The notes beneath the pieces are model-generated. The model saw only the letters and a program-made list of their open reading frames with translations, was not told the DNA's origin and ran no database searches. The position numbers and the translations under genes are program-made. Shown here one piece after another: positions 21,451-30,700 of a stretch of 38,964 bases of DNA (its first letter is position 1; every line of letters begins with the position of its first letter). Source of the stretch: Coriobacteriia bacterium (GTDB taxonomy: Bacteria > Actinomycetota > Coriobacteriia > WRKU01 > WQUG01); NCBI GenBank assembly GCA_009778715.1, contig WRFR01000017.1, positions 1-38,964 of the forward strand. Reading direction: 5' to 3'.

Positions 21451-22292
21451 GTTAATCCTCAGTGCGCGTTGCGCGGTCAAATAAATTTCTAACTCTTGTC
21501 TTCTTCCAAGTAATAAGAATCCACCGATGTGGATTTTTATCTTATCACCTGAACGATCCTGCGAAAGCCCCGATTCTCATCTTTTTCATCCAGCCTTTTT
21601 CTCCTCCGGTTTTTTTCAAGTGTTTTCCCCAGTTTCCACTTTCGTCTCCCTTGACAAATAAAGAAGAAGAATCATCGCCAAGCCTCTGACCTGCGGTTTT
21701 GTTTGCACGAACGCCTGTTCAAGGTGGTCTGACTGCTGGAAAAAAGTTATCAACAGGGATGGGAAAACGGTTGATAACTTCTGGTTTTACAACCCTCGAG
21801 TGCAGTACTTGCAGCATAACGTCGGTGTGTCCATTTACCCTCTTGTTTCGAGGAACTGGTGACGGGCTGGATATTCAGTTATCAAACGAAAAAAATCCGA
21901 TGCAAAACCTCTTGCAGTGAAAGAAAATCTTAGCGTATCCGCGATGTTGGAAAAGGGCAACTGGTGGGTTTTCCACAGTCAGAAACCGATTGAGCAGCAG
22001 ACAGAAGAGAGTTATCCACTGTTTCCACAAATCCAGCGCTCTCCCCTGAAATAACCTGCCGACTCCCCGCATGATGATTAGCGCACAGTGACCAGCATGC
22101 ACGATCACCCCTGTTGAACCCGCTGCCTACTTTGGTTCACTTCAGGTCAGGAGGGGCTGTCCTCTCCGGGTTGCGCTCTTCGATGTTTTGAGATTTTGAT
22201 CAGGATATTTGACAGCAGTGAAGCGTCAATCATACAATGGATAACCCTGTGTAATAGATAAGTTGATACTTACGACTGTGTTGGGAGGCATG
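21451..22292. other. oriC: Probable origin of replication (oriC)
   Basis: This stretch of about 840 bp between divergent dnaA and rpmH has no gene. DnaA-box-like 9-mers include TTATCAACA (21747-21755), its inverted partner TTATCAACC (minus strand, 21769-21777), TTATCAAAC (21879-21887), TTTTCCACA (21969-21977) and TTATCCACT (22012-22020). A further partial match, TTATCCAT, is on the minus strand at 22237-22244. The first two lie in an 11-bp perfect inverted repeat (21744-21754 with 21770-21780). Pyrimidine-rich and AT-rich tracts near 21490-21680, next to dnaA, could be the unwinding element. The boxes are mostly degenerate, and the assignment leans on position. Confidence 0.75.
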
Positions 22293-22427
22293 ATGAAAAG
22301 GACTTATCAACCTAACAATCGCCATCGTGCTAAGACGCACGGCTTCCGCGCGCGCATGTCGACCCGTGGGGGTCGCGCTGTTCTGGCTGCACGCCGCCGG
22401 AAGGGCCGTCGCGCTCTTTGCGCCTAG
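22293..22427 (+). CDS. rpmH: 50S ribosomal protein L34
   Basis: This 44-residue, very basic protein of the large ribosomal subunit begins [20 protein letters not shown] and ends [18 protein letters not shown], the full L34 pattern. Two ATG codons stand in tandem; GGGAGG is only 1 nt from the first and 4 nt from the second, so I take 22293. It heads the rightward cluster rpmH-rnpA-yidD-yidC-khpB, the conserved order beside oriC. Confidence 0.97.
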   Translation: MKRTYQPNNRHRAKTHGFRARMSTRGGRAVLAARRRKGRRALCA

Positions 22428-22449
22428 TTCACTCTGATGCGGTGGGTCT

Positions 22450-22800
22450 ATGACTTCACGCAAAGTCAATACCATCGCATCATCTGAGGCGATCGGCCAG
22501 ATCTTTAAGCGTGGGCGTCGTTACAATGGCGACCTGCTCTCTCTTTATTCCCTTTCTCATACGCTCCAGGAGGCAGAAACAGCGCCGAGGGGTCGTGTTG
22601 CATTCATCGCAGGAAAAAAGCTCGGCGGAGCTGTCTGGCGTAACCGGGCGAAACGGGTTTTGCGTGCGGCTTTAGCTCAGGTGGGCGGGACTCCGGCGGG
22701 TTATGACCTGCTTCTTGTTGCTAATAGCCGGACCGCCGCAAGCTCATCGAATGATGTTGCAGAAGAATTAGCTATGCTTTTCAGGAAAGCTCATATATAA
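22450..22800 (+). CDS. rnpA: Ribonuclease P protein component
   Basis: This is the protein cofactor of RNase P, which trims tRNA 5' leaders. The 116 basic residues contain the family's conserved block [20 protein letters not shown] (the RNR motif) near the centre, followed by [12 protein letters not shown]. It lies 22 nt after rpmH. Its stop codon overlaps the yidD start by 1 nt (TAATG). Confidence 0.95.
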   Translation: MTSRKVNTIASSEAIGQIFKRGRRYNGDLLSLYSLSHTLQEAETAPRGRVAFIAGKKLGGAVWRNRAKRVLRAALAQVGGTPAGYDLLLVANSRTAASSSNDVAEELAMLFRKAHI

Positions 22801-23060
22801 TGGCTCATACGGAAACAACGCGAGGCTTGGGTGAGTCGCTCAAACGGCTGCCCCGCCTGGTACCGATTTTCCTGATACGAGGGTATCAGCAGGTGATCTC
22901 CCCCCTCCTTCCACGATCCTGCAGATTTGTACCGACGTGCTCTGCTTATGCGGTAGAAGCACTACAGCGCTATGGTGTACTAAAGGGCGGATGGCTGGCA
23001 ATCAAACGTATTTTGCGTTGCCATCCCTGGCATCCCGGTGGGTATGATCCGGTGCCCTAG
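22800..23060 (+). CDS. yidD: Membrane protein insertion efficiency factor YidD
   Basis: This small membrane-associated protein assists YidC-dependent insertion. The 86 residues show the family signature [61 protein letters not shown], with its three conserved cysteines. It overlaps the rnpA stop by 1 nt and sits directly before yidC. Confidence 0.95.
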   Translation: MAHTETTRGLGESLKRLPRLVPIFLIRGYQQVISPLLPRSCRFVPTCSAYAVEALQRYGVLKGGWLAIKRILRCHPWHPGGYDPVP

Positions 23061-23098
23061 GGTATCAGGTTCCAGAAGGTATCTTTGAGAATCTGGTA

Positions 23099-23113
23099 GC
23101 AGGCGGAGCCTGC
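23099..23113 (+). promoter_or_regulatory. Small hairpin just before the yidC ribosome site
   Basis: GCAGGC-GGA-GCCTGC forms a 6-bp GC stem ending 2 nt before AAGGAGG of yidC. It is not followed by T and so is not a terminator. It could tune yidC translation, or be chance. Confidence 0.3.
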
Positions 23114-23123
23114 GTAAGGAGGT

Positions 23124-24239
23124 ATGATGTGGACTGCGATCATTAATGCACTTTTCCAGGTGTTGAAGTTGTTCTACAGCTTCACCCGCGATTGGGGCCT
23201 GGCCATCATCCTGATGACCCTGGTGTTCCGTATCCTCGTTTGGCCGCTGATGACCAAACAAGTGAAAAGCACGGTCGGCATGCAGAAGATCCAACCTTTG
23301 ATGAAAGAGGTCCAGGAGAAGTATGCTGACGACAAGCAACGCCAGAGCGAAGAGATGATGAAGTTATATAAGGAGCAGAAGGTCAGTCCTTTTGCGGGTT
23401 GCTTGCCCTTGTTGCTCCAGATGCCGTTGTTGTTCGCTTTCTATAGCATGTTGAACATAGCACGCGCAGATAAAAGCGGCATATTGACGGGCGGCGGCCC
23501 TCTGTATAAGTCTCTTGCGCATTACAGCTATCTGCCAGTCCAAATCGCTGACAAGGTCACGTTTGTGTTCACGAAAGTGAAGATCGACCCGGCGCCATTC
23601 CTCAGGTTCATCCACCTTCCTGGCGTGAAAACCCCCGGATTTTTGCCGGACATCATGACGACGCCAGATATGATACTGAAGGCCCACGGCGGCTGGAACA
23701 ACATTCTCGGGGCGCTTCCTTCGCTGTGGCCTTACCTGGTGATACTCCTGCTGTTCGCGATTGGAAGCCTTATCCCGATGTTGATGATGCCGGGTGGCAA
23801 TTCCCAGAATAAGAACATGGGCATTTTCATGTCGCTCTTCATGCTGTTCATCGGGTTCAACATCCCGGCGGGCGCCCTGTTGTACTATGATGTGTCGACG
23901 CTCTTTGCTGTTGGGCAACAGGCATTTATCCAAAAGCGCATGGAGGCTGCAGAAGAAGAGGAGATCGCTGAGATCATCGCTGCCGAGGAGCCCAGCAAGA
24001 AAAAGGGCAAGAAAAACTCAGGTTCGGCTAAGGATGATCCAACTCCAAAGCTAAACGAGGGCTCCAGCAATAAAAAAGGGAGCAAGGCAAAGAACACGGG
24101 AGCAGATTCTCAGAAGAACAAGAACACGGGAGCAAATTCTCAGAAGGCCAAGAACACGGGAGCTAGTCCGAAGAAGGCCAAGAACACGGGAGCTGATCCT
24201 AAGTCCGGTTCGCAGTCAAAATCCGGTTCAAAGAAATAA
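23124..24239 (+). CDS. yidC: Membrane protein insertase YidC/Oxa1
   Basis: It inserts membrane proteins alone or with SecYEG. The 371 residues are of the Gram-positive type with no large extracellular domain. The first TM segment is followed by WGLAIILMTLVFRILVWPLMTKQ, whose Arg sits in the hydrophilic groove. Next come a basic coiled cytoplasmic loop (KIQPLMKEVQEKYADDKQRQSEEMMKLYKEQKVSPFAGCLPLLLQMPLLFAFYSML) and three more TM segments. A Lys-rich C-terminal tail from about 275 ends in four 10-residue repeats beginning KNTGA. There is no lipobox. Tandem ATG codons follow AAGGAGG; the second (23127) has the better spacing. Confidence 0.93.
   Translation: MMWTAIINALFQVLKLFYSFTRDWGLAIILMTLVFRILVWPLMTKQVKSTVGMQKIQPLMKEVQEKYADDKQRQSEEMMKLYKEQKVSPFAGCLPLLLQMPLLFAFYSMLNIARADKSGILTGGGPLYKSLAHYSYLPVQIADKVTFVFTKVKIDPAPFLRFIHLPGVKTPGFLPDIMTTPDMILKAHGGWNNILGALPSLWPYLVILLLFAIGSLIPMLMMPGGNSQNKNMGIFMSLFMLFIGFNIPAGALLYYDVSTLFAVGQQAFIQKRMEAAEEEEIAEIIAAEEPSKKKGKKNSGSAKDDPTPKLNEGSSNKKGSKAKNTGADSQKNKNTGANSQKAKNTGASPKKAKNTGADPKSGSQSKSGSKK
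24090..24209 (+). repeat. Four 30-bp tandem repeats in the yidC tail
   Basis: The sequence AGAACACGGGAGC recurs exactly every 30 nt, at 24091, 24121, 24151 and 24181. Each unit encodes ten residues starting KNTGA. The period is a multiple of three, so copy number can change without a frameshift. Confidence 0.9.
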
Positions 24240-24250
24240 GGAGTTATGTG

Positions 24251-24997
24251 ATGGAGAAAGAATATACTGCCACTGCAGAAACCGTTGAAGCTGCGCTGGA
24301 TGAAGCACTTGAGAAGTTAGGGGTCCAGCAGGACGCAGTGACCTATGAAGTTGTCGAAGAGCCCTCAAAGTCGTTCTTTTCCGGCTCGAAACCAGCGGTT
24401 GTTACCGTAACGATCCGCGAGGATTACCTGCGCGAGCTCCAGTCAGAGAAAGAATTCAGCGACGAACCGGCTGGCTATGATGAATTAGCTGGTGACTCTG
24501 TGCCACGCCGTGATTATGAGGACCTGAGCGAGGAAGAAGTCGACGCCATTGCCGATGAAGCGATCAAAGTACTGAGAGAGATCATCAGCTATTTTGATAT
24601 CGATGAAGTAAGTATCGACGAGTATGAAGGAGACGGCGGCGAGATCATCTTCGACATAACAGCCGAAAAGAACCTTGCGCTGTTGATCGGTCGTCATGGT
24701 CGTACAATCGACGCCTTGCAAGTGCTGATGTCGTCGATTACAACGAAACATTGCGGCATGCACTACCCCCTGGCAGTCGATGTTGAGGGCTATAAGCATC
24801 GTCGCAAGCAAAAGATCACCGAGATTGCCTATCGTTCAGCGGACCGCTGTACCCGTACTCATCGTCCTGTATCGCTCAAGCCGATGACTCCCTACGAGCG
24901 TCGTGTTGTTCATATGGCGCTGCGCAGTACGCCCGGGGTGACTTCTGCCAGCGAGGGATCAGGGCCGTATCGTCACGTAGTCATCAGCCCAGTCTGA
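24251..24997 (+). CDS. khpB: RNA-binding protein KhpB (Jag/SpoIIIJ-associated)
   Basis: This cytoplasmic RNA-binding protein works with KhpA in RNA regulation and cell elongation in Gram-positives. About 248 residues form a Jag_N domain (TAETVEAALDEALEKLGVQQDAVTYEVVEEPSKSFF), an acidic linker, a KH domain with LLIGRHGRTIDALQVLMSS near 140, and an R3H domain (RRKQKITEIAYRSADR, PMTPYERRVVHMAL). I favour ATG 24251 over the GTG one codon earlier; AAGGAG is 8 nt upstream. It follows yidC within 12 nt, as usual. Confidence 0.92.
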   Translation: MEKEYTATAETVEAALDEALEKLGVQQDAVTYEVVEEPSKSFFSGSKPAVVTVTIREDYLRELQSEKEFSDEPAGYDELAGDSVPRRDYEDLSEEEVDAIADEAIKVLREIISYFDIDEVSIDEYEGDGGEIIFDITAEKNLALLIGRHGRTIDALQVLMSSITTKHCGMHYPLAVDVEGYKHRRKQKITEIAYRSADRCTRTHRPVSLKPMTPYERRVVHMALRSTPGVTSASEGSGPYRHVVISPV

Positions 24998-25118
24998 CGT
25001 GCCAGAATGCCGCCCGGCGGCGCTCTTGCAAAATGCAGGGCCTCTCTTAAGGCCATATCGCTTTGCGGAGACTTGCCAGATGCCGTTTACTACACATTAG
25101 CTTTTGCATCATAAGAGA

Positions 25119-25150
25119 TAAAGAGCGCGGGAAACTGCGCTCTTTCTATA
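25119..25150 (+). terminator. Intrinsic terminator after khpB
   Basis: AAAGAGCGC (25120-25128) pairs with GCGCTCTTT (25137-25145), an 8-nt loop separates them, and the stem ends in TTTCTATAT. It should end the rpmH-to-khpB transcript and insulate the rsmG-parAB unit. Confidence 0.8.
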
Positions 25151-25200
25151 TCTCGATATCGTGTGTGGAAGTACTGTTCCGAATTAGGCGACGTTTTCTG

Positions 25201-25206
25201 TATAAT
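25201..25206 (+). promoter_or_regulatory. -10 element of the rsmG-parA-parB promoter
   Basis: A perfect TATAAT preceded by TG lies 54 nt before rsmG. No convincing -35 is seen. Its last T is the first base of the left parS site, so ParB binding would cover the transcription start. Confidence 0.55.
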
Positions 25207-25221
25207 GTTTCACGTGGAACG
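25206..25221. promoter_or_regulatory. parS: parS centromere site 1
   Basis: TGTTTCACGTGGAACG matches the 16-bp ParB nucleation site (B. subtilis consensus TGTTTCACGTGAAACA) at 14 of 16 positions, with the CACGTG core intact. It begins in the -10 of the rsmG promoter and lies 36 bp from the second site. The parA and parB genes are directly downstream. Confidence 0.92.
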
Positions 25222-25241
25222 TTGTTGCTTGTTTTCTGGAA

Positions 25242-25257
25242 TGTTTCACGTGGAACA
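25242..25257. promoter_or_regulatory. parS: parS centromere site 2
   Basis: TGTTTCACGTGGAACA matches the parS consensus at 15 of 16 positions. It ends 2 nt before the rsmG ATG, so its GTGGAA occupies the place of the Shine-Dalgarno sequence, and no other ribosome site is visible. Confidence 0.93.
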
Positions 25258-25259
25258 CT

Positions 25260-25952
25260 ATGATCGACTTCTTACAAACATATGGTATCGAGATAGATTC
25301 GAAGCAGGCCCTGCTGCTTGAAGCGCATCTACGGTTTGTTCTCGAGAAGAATCAAGCGGTCAATCTTACCCGGATTACGGATTATGATCGCGCGCTAATC
25401 CTCCATGTGTTGGACTCGCTTCTGGTACTTCCTGAGGTGAAAGATGCGCCTGATGGCGCTTTGATCGATATAGGCACAGGGGCTGGTTACCCTGGGTTGC
25501 CTCTTGCCATAGTGACGCAACGACAGACAACGTTGCTGGATGCGCGCGAGAAGAAGATCATGACAATCAAAGAGTTCTTTTCTTTGCATCCTGAGTTGAA
25601 CTTCTGTGAAGCGATATCGAAACGCGCTGAAGAGTTCGCTCTTGAGCGACAGGCAGGCTATTCAGTGGTAGTTGCGCGTGCACTTGCCGCACTTCCCACA
25701 CTTGTTGAACTAGCCAGCCCGTTATTGCCGATAGGCGGTCATCTGATTGCACTTAAAGGACAGCCGCAACCTGATGAGATCGCCCGATCGGGACAGCTGG
25801 AAGGAGCCACTGGGTTGGCAGTATCTGGTCAGCGGACTTATTCGTTACCAAGCGGAGAACGTCGCGAGGTCATTGTCTATGAGAAAATAAAACATGCACA
25901 ACTTGAGTTGCCTCGTCGAGTAGGGCTTGCTCAACGCAAACCCTTAGCGTAA
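25260..25952 (+). CDS. rsmG: 16S rRNA (guanine-527-N7)-methyltransferase RsmG
   Basis: It methylates N7 of G527 in 16S rRNA using S-adenosylmethionine; loss gives low-level streptomycin resistance in other bacteria. The 230 residues show NQAVNLTRITDYDRALILHVLDSLLVLP, the SAM-binding GIDIGTGAGYPGLPLAIV block near 70-82, and SVVVARALAALPTLVELASPLL. It opens the rsmG-parA-parB cluster, a very common arrangement. Its 5' end abuts a parS site and it has no conventional ribosome site. Confidence 0.94.
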   Translation: MIDFLQTYGIEIDSKQALLLEAHLRFVLEKNQAVNLTRITDYDRALILHVLDSLLVLPEVKDAPDGALIDIGTGAGYPGLPLAIVTQRQTTLLDAREKKIMTIKEFFSLHPELNFCEAISKRAEEFALERQAGYSVVVARALAALPTLVELASPLLPIGGHLIALKGQPQPDEIARSGQLEGATGLAVSGQRTYSLPSGERREVIVYEKIKHAQLELPRRVGLAQRKPLA

Positions 25953-26022
25953 AGCAGGAACAGGCTGCCAAGTTCTTACGTTTCGAGTACTTTTGGCACT
26001 GTGTTTAGGGAAAGGAGTGGTT

Positions 26023-26811
26023 TTGAACGATTTTACCGAGAATCTCTCCAATGGTGGCCATACCTTTGCCATCGTTAACCAGAAGGGGGGCGTAGGGAAA
26101 AGCACCACTGCGGTCAACCTTACAGCTGCGCTGGGTTTACTTGGCAAGAAAGTCCTTCTTATCGATCTTGATCCCCAGGGGAACGCGACGTCTGGCTTTG
26201 GCCTCACAAAACAGCGGGAGCGCTGTGTCTATAATGCGCTTATCGAAGAGATTCCTTTGCGGGACATAATTGAGCACATCCCAGAGAGCACTGTCGATGT
26301 TGTGCCCGCGACGATCCAGTTGGCGGGCGCAGAAGTCGAGTTAGTCACGGCGATGAGCAGGGAAACACGGCTGAAAGGGTTGATTGCTCCCCTGAAGGGT
26401 GACTACGATTATATCCTTATCGACTGTGCTCCTTCACTGGGGTTGCTGACCGTTAATGCGTTGACTGCGGCTGATGGGCTTATCATCCCGGTCCAGTGCG
26501 AGTATTACGCGCTGGAAGGACTTTCCAAGCTGCTTGACAGTGAAAGGCTGGTCAAAACGCATCTGAATCCTGACTTGGGAGTGTTTGGCGTCGTGATGAC
26601 CATGTTCAGCAAGCGGACCAAACTTGCGCAGCAAGTGGTCGATGAAACCCGCGAGTTCTTTGGGGATACGGTATTCGAGACGCTCATTCCCCGCACCGTT
26701 CGTTTGTCAGAAGCCCCGGGCTTTGGGCAAACGATTTTTCAGTATGACCCCACCGGAAAAGGCGCACAGGCTTATCTGGCATTTGCAAAGGAAGTGATCA
26801 ATCGTGGCTAA
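26023..26811 (+). CDS. parA: Chromosome partitioning ATPase ParA (Soj)
   Basis: This ATPase uses ParB-bound DNA as a track for origin segregation and modulates DnaA in some bacteria. About 262 residues carry the deviant Walker A NQKGGVGKSTTAVNL, Walker A' VLLIDLDPQGNATSGFG and Walker B DYILIDCAPSLGLLTVNAL. I choose the TTG start at 26023 because AAAGGAG lies 5 nt upstream; an in-frame TTG ten codons earlier has none. There is no N-terminal helix-turn-helix, as in chromosomal Soj. It overlaps parB by 8 nt. Confidence 0.95.
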   Translation: MNDFTENLSNGGHTFAIVNQKGGVGKSTTAVNLTAALGLLGKKVLLIDLDPQGNATSGFGLTKQRERCVYNALIEEIPLRDIIEHIPESTVDVVPATIQLAGAEVELVTAMSRETRLKGLIAPLKGDYDYILIDCAPSLGLLTVNALTAADGLIIPVQCEYYALEGLSKLLDSERLVKTHLNPDLGVFGVVMTMFSKRTKLAQQVVDETREFFGDTVFETLIPRTVRLSEAPGFGQTIFQYDPTGKGAQAYLAFAKEVINRG

Positions 26812-27673
26812 TCAAAGTGGACTAGGGCGAGGACTTTCCAGCCTTATCCCCAGCGCATCAGCTGAATCTGGCTCTGGTGGCACAGATCTCAATGAATTAG
26901 CGCTCAATCTGATCGAACCGAACCCTGACCAGCCCCGTACTGAGATCGATGAGTCGGGTATCGCGGAGCTGAGTGCTTCGATCGCGCTTCATGGGCTCTT
27001 GCAGCCGCTGTTGGTACGTCCCCATGGCGACAAATATGAGATCGTTGCTGGTGAGCGCCGGTGGCGCGCCTCACGCCTAGCAGGACTTGAGAAAGTCCCG
27101 GTTCGTATTGTCAACCTCGATGATACGGGCAGCCTGGAAGTAGCTCTTATCGAGAACCTGCAGCGGGAGGATCTCAACGCTTTGGAAGCGGCCTATGGCT
27201 ATAAGCGCCTGCTCAACGAATATGGCCTGACGCAGGAAAAGCTCGCGGAGCGCCTTTCGAAGTCGCGCGTGTCGATCACTAATGCGCTGCGCCTGCTCGA
27301 TCTGCCTGAAGAAGTGCAGGCTTATCTCTACGAGGGCAAGCTTTCGGCCGGGCATGCACGGGCGCTGTTAGCGCTCCCTGATGATGACCTGCGTGTCAAG
27401 TTAGCTGAAAAAGCTGTGGAGAATAATCTTTCCGTCCGTGATGTTGAAAGCATGGCGCGTTTGTCCTCGGGCGGGTTGTTGCCTCGCTCGCCTCGTCCGA
27501 TCAGTCCGAAGTCATTTAAGACTGCCGCACGGAGGTTGCGCAAGCTTCTGACAACAAACGTCCGGGTCAAGCAGACAAAAGACAAGCGCAAGATAGAGAT
27601 CGAGTTCCAGGATGAAGCTGATCTGGCGCGCATCTATCAGCTGCTGAGCAACGATACGCGCCCGCTGAGTTAA
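26804..27673 (+). CDS. parB: Chromosome partitioning protein ParB (Spo0J)
   Basis: This CTP-dependent clamp loads at parS and spreads. The 289 residues start at GTG with the usual [11 protein letters not shown] opening. The CTP-binding domain has [15 protein letters not shown] and the [13 protein letters not shown] motif. A helix-turn-helix follows ([27 protein letters not shown], then [13 protein letters not shown]), and a C-terminal dimerisation domain ends the protein. Two cognate parS sites lie upstream of rsmG. Confidence 0.96.
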   Translation: MANQSGLGRGLSSLIPSASAESGSGGTDLNELALNLIEPNPDQPRTEIDESGIAELSASIALHGLLQPLLVRPHGDKYEIVAGERRWRASRLAGLEKVPVRIVNLDDTGSLEVALIENLQREDLNALEAAYGYKRLLNEYGLTQEKLAERLSKSRVSITNALRLLDLPEEVQAYLYEGKLSAGHARALLALPDDDLRVKLAEKAVENNLSVRDVESMARLSSGGLLPRSPRPISPKSFKTAARRLRKLLTTNVRVKQTKDKRKIEIEFQDEADLARIYQLLSNDTRPLS

Positions 27674-27715
27674 GCTCTTTCATGACGCGACGTGGCGTCT
27701 CAGGGAACGCGCTCT

Positions 27716-27736
27716 ACCTGCCTCTCGCAGGTTTAT
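27716..27736 (+). terminator. Weak terminator candidate after parB
   Basis: ACCTGC (27716-27721) pairs with GCAGGT (27727-27732), followed by TTAT. It lies about 45 nt past parB and 40 nt before the AddB-like gene. The short stem and poor T-run make it doubtful. Confidence 0.35.
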
Positions 27737-27771
27737 ACCGTGATGTCCGAGCTCTCTGGTAATATCAGATC

Positions 27772-30700
27772 ATGAGTTTAACGATCGTCACAGGGCCGGC
27801 CCAAGCCGGAAAAACGCAAGCCTGCATCAAGGCGCTTTCTGGCACGGCGCAGCCCGAGATCATCCTCTTGTGTGCGACAACGTATCTTTCTGACAGCCTT
27901 GGCCGGCGCTTGGCCCTGCGCCGTCTGCAGGACGACCATATATTGTCTTCTCAGTCACATATAACTACGATGACGTTTCACGACCTGACAGAAAAACTCT
28001 GGGGACTTAAAGGTGACGAACGCGCACTCATCGGGCAGGCGGCCCGCGAGACAGTGATCAGTGAGCTGTTGGAGGATCTTCCCCGCACCAGTCATTCTGA
28101 AAGCCTCTTCACTGCTGGCGGCAGGCGTTTCCTTTCCGATGTCGTTCAGACGTTTGCAGGGGGGCCTCAGATCCCTGGGGCATTGTCTTTTGCTGTGCCG
28201 CGCGTGCTCAGAGACCTGGGGCAGGACTATAGGCGAAGTTTACAGGAGCGCGGCCTGATCGAGCACGACGCAGCGCTCTTCGATCTTGCTTCTCGCGGAT
28301 GTTTCATTGAGGCTGCTTATGGCCTGCTGGGTTTCACAGACTTCCCGCCTCCCCAACGCGCGTATGGGGAGATGCTCATGATGTGCTCGGATGTGGCGAT
28401 TGCTGTCACGTCGGAGCTTACAGGCGATGCTTCTGAGGAAGGACGGCGTTTTGCCGTAGAACTTGCAGAGGATTATCGCAGACGAACAGGCGAGGAACCC
28501 GTTCTGCTTCAGGAGGCAGCGCCTCCAGGCGATGGGCCAGCCGCAGAGCTTTCTGAGTTGCGCAGGGATTTCTTGCAGGCTGAAGACTTTATTGCAGGAG
28601 ATCCAGCACCAGGAGAGAATACGGGGGAGCATACGGGGGCAGCAGTTCATCTTGCGGTATCGATGATTCCTGCACGGGGGGAAGACGAAGAAATACTTAG
28701 TGCTGCGCAAGCTGCACAAACAGCGATAGATGCTATCGCACAACAGCGTAATAAAGCAGACATAACGACCGATGATGCCCCCGCTGCGCTGATTTTCCGC
28801 CAACTGGGCACAAAGGCGCTCCGCCTGGCCCAAGCTCTTGATTTCCTTGGGGTCCCGGCTGACTTCGACCTGACCGTTCCTTTCGAACAAACTGGCCTGG
28901 GGGCAGCTCTGGCGCGGCTTCTCCACCTGCCGTTTTCCGATGATCCCCTCACGCTCGCCGCCGATCACCTGCTCTCCTCGTACGGTGGTGTACCGCAAGC
29001 GGAAGCGTACTTTCAGGAGAAGCGCCTGCGTGAGCAGCAGATGGACTATGCCCGGATCAGGCAGGAGGGCGTTGTCCCGGATGCAAGTAGCCTGACGGCA
29101 AAAGGTTGGGCTCAGTTGGCGACAAACATGCTGCTGCGAGCGGCGGCTATCCCGCGTAGCGAGTTTCTCGATCAGGGCGACTTTGCTGCCCACAAAGCAT
29201 TTCTTGCGGTCCTTGATGAGCTGCGTACCCTCGAGCAGATCCCGGGTCTCCACAGCTCGGCATCTGATGCCACGTCGCTTGATCCCGGCAAACTCCTCAC
29301 CAGCATTGCGGATCTCAAGGTGAAACTCACGCCAGCTCCCGGAAGCACGCGCCTGCTGGTCTCGGAAGCCTCGCGCGCGCGTGGCCGCCAGTTCCATACC
29401 GTGATCCTGGCGGGCCTGGCTCAGCAAGACTTCATGATGGTGACCGAACCTTCGCTTAAAGAGCGGATGATCGCGCGTATCACAGGGCGACGAGAGCCTG
29501 ATAAGATAGTCGGCGAGCACCAGCTGTGGTACGACTTGCTCGGCTGTGCGCGCCAGTCGCTGATACTCATTGGGCAGAACTATGACCTGTCCGGCAAGGA
29601 GCTGGCGCCTTCGGGATTCCTGGAGGAGATCCTGGCCTTATGTGGACAGAAAGGCGAGTGGGAGCAGGCGGCACTCCCGCATTCTTTGCACGATGAGCTC
29701 ACACTCCTGCAGACCCATACAGAATCCGGGAGCCAGAAAGCCCAGGCTTTCTTGGCGTGTGATGCTTCACAGGCGCCGTCCTGTCCGCCGCGTGGGCGCC
29801 TCACGGGGCTCGATTTCAGCGCGCATGCTGCGGCGCCGTTTGCAATAACGACCCTCGAGACTTATGCCAAATGTCACTATGCCTGGTTCCTCAGCGACTT
29901 CGTGGCGCGCTGCAGCATCACTGAAAACACTGACGCGCTGACCGAAGGCAACATCATCCACAAGACGCTGCAATACTTCTATGAGCGCGCGCGTGACACC
30001 CTGGGATGCCCGCGGGTGACCACAGAGAACCAGCGGGCGGCTGCGCGGCTGCTTGACGCCTGTTTCGATGAGGCGGCTACTCAGGTTCTGAAACTCCGAT
30101 CAGGGGATTTGCGCACCAGTTTGCCGATGAACACCCAGGCCTCGCTTGATGTTCTGCAGGATGCTTTGCATACCTTCCTGGAAAGCGAGGCGGCCTGGCT
30201 GCCCGGTTTCACGCCGACCCACTTTGAGTGGAAGTTTGGCGCAGAAGGAGCAGGAGAGGCGCCTGCGCCGATCATTGGTGGCGTTGCTTTGCGTGGCTCC
30301 ATCGATCGCATCGACACGCTGGAGCCCGCACAGTCTGCAAAAGGCGCGAAGAAGACTGAGGCTCAGCTTGAGGGTGAAGGTGGGGGAGAAAGCGAAAAGG
30401 AGGATGAGACCCGGCCTGAGCCAGAGGACAGGGGCCTCCTCTTCGTGGTTGACTATAAACGCAATGGCGCGAAAGATGGGGGGTCGCTTAAGACCCGAGC
30501 CAAACATCGTGAACTCCAAGCGACTGTCTATGGCCTGGTCGCCGAGCAAATGCTGCGACCACTGCGTTATGCAGGTTCGACTTATCGCAACATCTTAAAC
30601 CCCGCCGATCTCTCAAAGACCGAACATCGCAAAAGCATCAGGGAGCGTTACGCTGAGGAGCTGGGGTTTCCTGCGACCTGGAATAAAAAACCTCAGGCTA

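Noticed and set aside
25063..25263. A 66-codon plus-strand frame ahead of rsmG with a repeated NVSRGTL
   Set aside because: The peptide repeat only reflects the two parS sites, and the frame crosses the khpB terminator.
28240..29520. A 426-codon open frame on the minus strand inside the AddB-like gene
   Set aside because: There is no domain, and the composition is that of an antisense shadow; the AddB-like frame has clear motifs and coupling to its neighbour.
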